Below the pieces are notes generated by a model that saw only the letters and a program-made list of their open reading frames with translations, made no database searches and was not told the DNA's origin. DNA of 10,278 nt from an uncultured Porphyromonadaceae bacterium (GTDB lineage: Bacteria > Bacteroidota > Bacteroidia > Bacteroidales > Muribaculaceae): the NCBI GenBank assembly GCA_938027385.1, contig CALJBF010000340.1, positions 1 to 10,278 on the forward strand. Reading direction: 5' to 3'. Every line of letters starts with the position of its first letter. The stretch's first letter is position 1. This document shows positions 7,301 through 10,278 of the stretch, piece after piece. A program made the position numbers and the translations under genes.

Positions 7301-8878
7301 CCGGCTCTTCGGTTCTATGCCTGCAATATCTATAACCCCGAAAACGAGTATCCCGAAGACAACAATACCATTGTCGTGAAGATTGCCGAGGCCGGTACCT
7401 CTAACTGGCAGACCGTGCTGTCGACCACGTTCCATGCGCTCGGCGGCGATGTCGACGGCTGGTTCCCGGTTGACATCGACTTGAAGGACTATGCCAGCAA
7501 GGAGATCATGATCTGCGTGGAGACCACTACGGCAAGCTACCGCTATTCGCCGTTCGACAACTTCCGCACATACTCGCGCGTCCCCCACAACATGCACCTG
7601 ACCGGCATCACGGCTCCCCGCCGTGTCGTGGCCGGGAGTGACTATACCGTGGCGGTGTCGCTGGCAAACGAAGGCTATGAGGCAGCCGAGGGCTACAGTG
7701 TCGAGCTTTACCTTGACGGCACTCTGCTCGATACCAAGACCGGCGCGGCCATTCCGGCCGAGGAGACGGCAGTGATCGAGTTCCCGCTGACAATGCACAC
7801 CCTTGCCGTCGATCCGATGGACTTCCATGCGGTGGTAGTGCATGCGCCCGACATGATTCTCGACAACAATATGTCTGACGTTGTTACCGTGACACCGGCC
7901 ATGACCGACGTGCCCTGCGTCACCGACCTCAGCGGCGAGTGGCAGGACGACGGCTTGCGTCTCGACTGGTCGGAGCCCGCGTATGCCAACGGCATTCCTG
8001 CCACCGTTACCGATGGTTTCGAGGACTATGCCCCCTGGTCCGCTGATCCAGGCAACTGGCTCTGCGTCGACAACGACCGTGAGCCGGTGAGCGGTTTCCT
8101 CGGGTTCGACATCCCGGGCATGACCATCGGCGTCTCAAAAGCATCGTACATCGTGTTTGACGGCGATGCCGTGCCTGAAGAAGACAAGCCTCAGTTCGCC
8201 GCTCATGGCGGCCATCAGTTCATGGGCGCCATACAGCGCTATGACGACGGGCAGCTTGACGACTGGCTTATTTCGCCGCGCCTTAGCGGTAACGAGCAGG
8301 TTATCTCGTTCTACGCCAAGAGTTTCTCGCGCATCTTCAAGGATTCGTTTGAAGTGCTTTACAGCACCGGCGGTACAGAAATTAGTGACTTCACACCTGT
8401 TTCCGAGGTCATCACTATGCCGCAGAGCTGGGATTTCTACAGCTTTGACTTGCCGCGCGGCGCACGCTATTTCGCCATCCGCGCCTGCGGCAAGAATACA
8501 TTCCTTATGATGGTCGATGATGTCACATACCAGTCGGGTGTCGAGCGCATACCCGTGACACTCACCGGCTACAACATCTGGCGTGACGGCAAGAAGATCA
8601 ATGCCGCTCCTGTTACAGAATGCGGTTATGTCGACCCCCTCCCCGCCGGCGAATTCCATAAATATGTAGTGACCGCAGTCTATGACCGCGGTGAGTCGCG
8701 TGCCTCTAACATGGTCAATTCCGACCCCGCAGGCATCTTCGCACCCGCTGCCGAGGCCAAGGTCGAGGCAGTGTTCAGCTCCTCGGGCATCCGGTATGCC
8801 CCTGACGCACCCCTCGCCCCCGGTGTCTACATGATCCGCTACACCGACGGCCGCATCGCCAAGACCGTCGTCCGCTGA
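4391..8878 (+). CDS. Large secreted multidomain protein with FN3-like, cleaved-adhesin/choice-of-anchor J-like and CARDB-like modules
   Basis: The product has 1495 residues and is probably exported and surface-associated or extracellular. Its exact function and ligand are not recognisable. A signal peptide is clear: basic MRK, a hydrophobic core, and a likely cleavage after AFA at 20. Residues 85-340 resemble propeller-type repeats (AAIAFDGTGQLWGISF; DFDVKTNRLYWTIED; AEVNTTTGAATKI). FN3-like modules follow at about 345-440 and 444-540, then a jelly-roll module of the cleaved-adhesin/choice-of-anchor J type at 545-687 (motif MDDWLITVPL). Two more FN3-like modules lie at 693-793 and 794-897. 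A second, divergent jelly-roll lies at 900-1062, a CARDB-like module at 1065-1168, and a third jelly-roll at 1206-1380 (LDDWLISPRLSG). The third appears inserted into an FN3-like module whose second half is at 1386-1440 (YNIWRDGKK). The tail LAPGVYMIRYTDGRIAKTVV resembles the end of a type IX secretion sorting signal. No catalytic motif was seen. It has its own promoter and terminator. Confidence 0.9.
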   Translation: MRKPSLLLLCAMISVSSAFAREPQMSPQRAHTAVAAQVRTATADAGGRQGIDQSLTLPSRPAKGALPVIRAGKRSLAKKLSAPAGLPRMIGTVIAGDNWTESYTPYGLYDLPVIAGSQFTKLQDVGGRSAGHLYDGVYYNCKIYVMAAKFGADWSGYDIVTGERVFYRETYDCHYMSVSTSVDPTTDIVYGLNYTTNGQALQIVTIDYVEDDGYGYNRVDIHPVAQLEGRWAAIAFDGTGQLWGISFTGHQEGSSFTVTDSYLHKIDKATGATTQVGATGLSPQYASDMDFDVKTNRLYWTIEDLDDNGYLAEVNTTTGAATKILDFAHNEEVVGLVVLPVPDPGTPDRVTDVSATFEGGSLTGTVNFRTPANYTDGNPGTGQLSYTVLGNGAVVGQGTCGYGQMVNAPVTVDNGGLYTFSVTVTSGEKSSKAVKTELFVGFGTPKATEATASWADGLMTVSWTRPTETVDGGYLSPTDPFEYVVTDYDTGAVQVRVTDATSCSFAVPEPAQRTPYRYKVTGTSNGKSFTSATNVAYAGSESAPYLNDFNNDAALDGYTVIDANDDGKVWTCDGSTVKIVYNTYKAMDDWLITVPLKLEGGRQYPFSIDARCMNVQYSEKLEVKAGMAPTVEAMTIEVIPETLIDMNSMQTFSGIINTTATGLYYIGVHGMSPKDRHTLIIDNLKVDAPLPVAVPSQVQDLELVTDPTGALKASVNFTTPDKDSAGNSITSIAKIDIQLGDRLVKSIPSPAVATRMSEEVTVEAMGEYTVTVTSYNDEGEGSPASVTGYIGLDVPAAPAAMTAVETAPGKVALSWEAVTADIHGTPLPASSIVYDVYQYNGGVDDICIATDVTGTAVSEFDMNMVQGQQTFAQFAVYARTQQGYGEGRLSPMIPVGYASQGFVESFAGGRNSNPMMVSGISGAVNWMIMIDANGITCQDGDNGLISMIGEFTTDTGALYTGKVSLAHLTDPALRFYACNIYNPENEYPEDNNTIVVKIAEAGTSNWQTVLSTTFHALGGDVDGWFPVDIDLKDYASKEIMICVETTTASYRYSPFDNFRTYSRVPHNMHLTGITAPRRVVAGSDYTVAVSLANEGYEAAEGYSVELYLDGTLLDTKTGAAIPAEETAVIEFPLTMHTLAVDPMDFHAVVVHAPDMILDNNMSDVVTVTPAMTDVPCVTDLSGEWQDDGLRLDWSEPAYANGIPATVTDGFEDYAPWSADPGNWLCVDNDREPVSGFLGFDIPGMTIGVSKASYIVFDGDAVPEEDKPQFAAHGGHQFMGAIQRYDDGQLDDWLISPRLSGNEQVISFYAKSFSRIFKDSFEVLYSTGGTEISDFTPVSEVITMPQSWDFYSFDLPRGARYFAIRACGKNTFLMMVDDVTYQSGVERIPVTLTGYNIWRDGKKINAAPVTECGYVDPLPAGEFHKYVVTAVYDRGESRASNMVNSDPAGIFAPAAEAKVEAVFSSSGIRYAPDAPLAPGVYMIRYTDGRIAKTVVR

Positions 8879-8900
8879 ATTCATTCTGATACCCATTCCC

Positions 8901-8939
8901 GCAAGGCGGAGCGCTCCGGCGTTCCGCCTTGCCTGTTTT
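8901..8939 (+). terminator. Intrinsic terminator after the secreted-protein gene
   Basis: GCAAGGCGGA (8901-8910) pairs perfectly over 10 bp with TCCGCCTTGC (8923-8932) around a 12-base loop. CTGTTTT follows. It begins 22 bases after the stop codon of the large secreted protein, and confirms that this gene ends its transcription unit before the rpoD promoter. Confidence 0.88.
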
Positions 8940-9005
8940 GAGCGCTATCGGGCTGTTTTTGCGCTGTTTTTCGGCAATAATTCTGTTAAAAGAGCGTTTT
9001 TATTG

Positions 9006-9035
9006 TTGGATATTGGAAAGAAAACCATAACTTTG
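9006..9035 (+). promoter_or_regulatory. Bacteroides-type promoter for rpoD
   Basis: TTG at 9006-9008 is followed by exactly 19 bases and then TAACTTTG at 9028-9035, which fits the Bacteroides -33/-7 consensus at both elements and in spacing. Transcription should begin near 9042, about 65 bases before the ATG at 9108. The primary sigma factor would thus read its own promoter. Confidence 0.8.
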
Positions 9036-9050
9036 CAAACTTGAAATGGA

Positions 9051-9080
9051 GTCACCTCGCGGTAGCGCGGTTCGGGTGGC
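9051..9080 (+). promoter_or_regulatory. Hairpin in the rpoD leader
   Basis: GTCACC (9051-9056) can pair with GGTGGC (9075-9080), with one G-U pair. An inner CGCG (9058-9061) can pair with CGCG (9066-9069) around GTAG. The structure would sit right at the 5' end of the predicted transcript, about 28 bases before the rpoD start. It has no U-tract, so a role in transcript stability or translation is likelier than termination. The role is inferred. Confidence 0.45.
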
Positions 9081-9085
9081 TTTAA

Positions 9086-9121
9086 ATGACAGAAATATAC
9101 GCCGAGAATGAGACAGCTTAA
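9086..9121 (+). promoter_or_regulatory. Eleven-codon upstream ORF overlapping the rpoD start
   Basis: An ATG at 9086 opens a frame encoding MTEIYAENETA, which stops at the TAA at 9119-9121. That is 11 bases beyond the rpoD ATG (9108-9110) and in a different frame. If translated, ribosomes would pass through and stop just inside rpoD, so the frame could lower or couple rpoD translation. Its existence is visible; its use is not shown. It has no Shine-Dalgarno, but neither does rpoD, and both starts lie in A-rich context. Confidence 0.3.
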
Positions 9122-9977
9122 GATTACAAAATCGATTACCAACCGCGAAAGCGCCTCGCTTGACAAATATCTTCAGGAAATCGGCCGTGAAGAGCTGATT
9201 ACCGTCGAGCAGGAAGTTGAACTGGCACAACGCATCAGAGAAGGTGGCCCTGCCGGGCAGGCCGCTCTCGACAAGCTTACCAAGGCTAACCTGCGTTTCG
9301 TGGTCTCGGTGGCAAAACAATACCAGAACCAGGGCCTCAGCCTCCCCGACCTTATCAACGAGGGTAACCTCGGCCTGATCAAGGCGGCCCAGAAATTTGA
9401 CGAGACCCGCGGTTTCAAATTTATTTCTTACGCCGTGTGGTGGATCCGTCAGTCGATTCTGCAGGCCCTGGCCGAGCAGTCGCGTATCGTGCGCCTGCCG
9501 CTCAACCAGGTGGGTTCGCTCAACAAAATCAGCAAAGCCCTCTCGAAATTCGAGCAGGAAAACGAGCGTCGTCCGTCGTCTGAGGAGCTTGCCGAGGCTC
9601 TCGATGTGCCGGTTGAGAAGATTGCCGACACGCTTAAGGTTTCGGGACGTCATATTTCGGTGGATGCCCCGTTTGTAGAGGGTGAGGACAACTCTCTGCT
9701 CGACGTGCTCACCAATGATGATTCTCCCATGGCCGACGCGACACTCACCCAGGAGTCGCTCTCGAAAGAGGTTGACCGCGCCCTGCGTCAGCTCCACGAG
9801 CGCGAGCGTGAGATTCTGAAGATGTTCTTCGGTATCGGTTGCCAGGAGATGACCCTTGAGGAGATCGGTGCCAAGTTCGACCTCACCCGCGAGCGTGTGC
9901 GCCAGATTAAGGAGAAAGCCATCCGCCGCCTGAAAGGCCAGAAGTCGCGTCTGCTCAAGACCTACCTCGGTCAGTAA
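9108..9977 (+). CDS. rpoD: Primary RNA polymerase sigma factor (RpoD/SigA)
   Basis: This is the housekeeping sigma factor that directs RNA polymerase to TTG/TAnnTTTG-type promoters in Bacteroidetes. It has 289 residues, the short form usual in this phylum, without region 1.1 or the large non-conserved insert of E. coli RpoD. Region 1.2 is at about 17-46 (LDKYLQEIGREELITVEQEV). Region 2 is at 60-130: NLRFVVSVAKQYQNQGLSLP, DLINEGNLGLIKAAQKFD, and the -10-reading stretch RGFKFISYAVWWIRQSILQA. Region 3 is at about 133-205. Region 4 is at 225-289, with the -35-reading helix-turn-helix MTLEEIGAKFDLTRERVRQI (248-267). The start is the ATG at 9108 (MRQLKITKS), typical of Bacteroidetes RpoD. It has its own promoter, a structured leader and a strong terminator, so it appears to be a single-gene unit. 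Confidence 0.97.
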   Translation: MRQLKITKSITNRESASLDKYLQEIGREELITVEQEVELAQRIREGGPAGQAALDKLTKANLRFVVSVAKQYQNQGLSLPDLINEGNLGLIKAAQKFDETRGFKFISYAVWWIRQSILQALAEQSRIVRLPLNQVGSLNKISKALSKFEQENERRPSSEELAEALDVPVEKIADTLKVSGRHISVDAPFVEGEDNSLLDVLTNDDSPMADATLTQESLSKEVDRALRQLHEREREILKMFFGIGCQEMTLEEIGAKFDLTRERVRQIKEKAIRRLKGQKSRLLKTYLGQ

Positions 9978-10005
9978 TCAGGGCGAAAAATATACTCGCA
10001 AAAAG

Positions 10006-10052
10006 CCGTTGCGGTCTGTGTGTCATCCGTGCACAGACCGCAACGGTTTTTT
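10006..10052 (+). terminator. Strong intrinsic terminator after rpoD, possibly bidirectional
   Basis: CCGTTGCGGTCTGTG (10006-10020) pairs perfectly over 15 bp with CACAGACCGCAACGG (10032-10046) around an 11-base loop. Six T residues follow. An A-run immediately before the stem (10000-10004) would act as the T-tract on the other strand, so it may also stop transcripts from the convergent frame at the right edge. It begins 28 bases after the rpoD stop. Confidence 0.93.
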
Positions 10053-10184
10053 GCAGCATCGCATTCACCGAGATAGGTGGGTGGGGTGAAGTTTTTTCGA
10101 GGGAGAGGGGGCGCATGTCAGTTTTTTTGAGTAAATTCGCAATGAACATGCGATTATGAACATAGAAGTCATTTAAACTTTTTC

Positions 10185-10277
10185 TTATTTGACTTCAAAA
10201 CAACTCTTCTTCAAGAATTTGGCCTCTTTTTGGCTGATTTGAACCTCATTTTCGGTCACGATGCCCGCATCGTTCCC
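10185..10277 (-). CDS. C-terminal end of an unrecognised protein (5' end outside window)
   Basis: On the - strand a frame is open from the window edge (base 10277) for 30 codons to a TAA at 10187-10185. The visible residues include VTENEVQISQKEAKFLKK and end SCFEVK, a hydrophilic, lysine- and glutamate-rich tail. I do not recognise the family. The stretch is AT-richer than the rest of the window. That could mean a horizontally acquired gene or mobile-element edge, or simply the end of an ordinary gene. The frame is short enough to be chance, so confidence is low. It would be convergent with rpoD. Bases 10053-10184 between them show no gene. Confidence 0.35.
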   Translation of the reverse strand, partial: GNDAGIVTENEVQISQKEAKFLKKSCFEVK

Positions 10278-10278
10278 T

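Noticed and set aside
6881..7843. A 320-codon open frame on the - strand
   Set aside because: It has the same shadow pattern within the secreted-protein gene, with no recognisable motif and no promoter or terminator of its own.
8933..8971. Three copies of CTGTTTT, two of them 11 bases apart, before the rpoD promoter
   Set aside because: The copies are short and T-rich and the first belongs to the terminator tail. The 11-base spacing of the other two could suit a protein-binding site, but there is too little sequence to claim one.
10130..10156. A small imperfect stem (CGCA...TGCG) near the right edge
   Set aside because: It has only four clean pairs, a bulge and no T-tract on either strand, so it is not a credible terminator.

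Overview
The window looks like chromosomal DNA from a high-GC member of the order Bacteroidales, probably the gut family Muribaculaceae. The order is well supported and the family is an inference. Three lines of evidence agree. Translation starts are preceded by A/T-rich sequence with no Shine-Dalgarno. Several upstream regions carry the Bacteroides-type promoter, TTG, about 19 bases, then TAnnTTTG. The IF3 and RpoD proteins match Bacteroidetes forms, including a short RpoD of about 290 residues.

Bases 1-2000 hold a conserved translation operon on the + strand: the end of thrS (threonyl-tRNA synthetase), infC (IF3), rpmI (L35) and rplT (L20), closed by a hairpin terminator. IF3 has an unusual N-terminal extension of about 95 residues containing four perfect copies of an eight-residue Arg/Pro/Gly repeat. 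The 138-base spacer between rpmI and rplT contains several potential hairpins.

Bases 2019-4124 are a divergent pair. On the - strand is a membrane acyltransferase of the OafA/acyltransferase-3 family. On the + strand is an AraC-type regulator with a cupin-like sensor domain. Their promoters lie in the short shared gap.

Bases 4179-8939 are a single transcription unit. It has a near-perfect Bacteroides promoter, a leader of about 175 bases with a strong hairpin and a 20-codon upstream ORF, and then a 1495-residue secreted multidomain protein. The protein has a signal peptide, a propeller-like N-terminal part, fibronectin-III-like modules, jelly-roll 'cleaved adhesin/choice-of-anchor J' modules, a CARDB-like module and a short C-terminal tail resembling a type IX sorting signal. 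A perfect 10-bp terminator follows.

Bases 9006-10052 carry rpoD, the primary sigma factor, with its own consensus promoter, a hairpin leader, an overlapping 11-codon upstream ORF and a 15-bp perfect terminator. Bases 10053-10184 show no gene. At the right edge an AT-richer stretch holds the last 30 codons of an unrecognised - strand reading frame.

Most of the window is core genome. The accessory part is the acyltransferase, regulator and secreted-protein block. No CRISPR array, complete insertion sequence, tRNA or rRNA was seen. I did not find a clear new multi-gene system. The best leads are the IF3 extension, the two structured leaders with upstream ORFs, and the architecture of the large surface protein.
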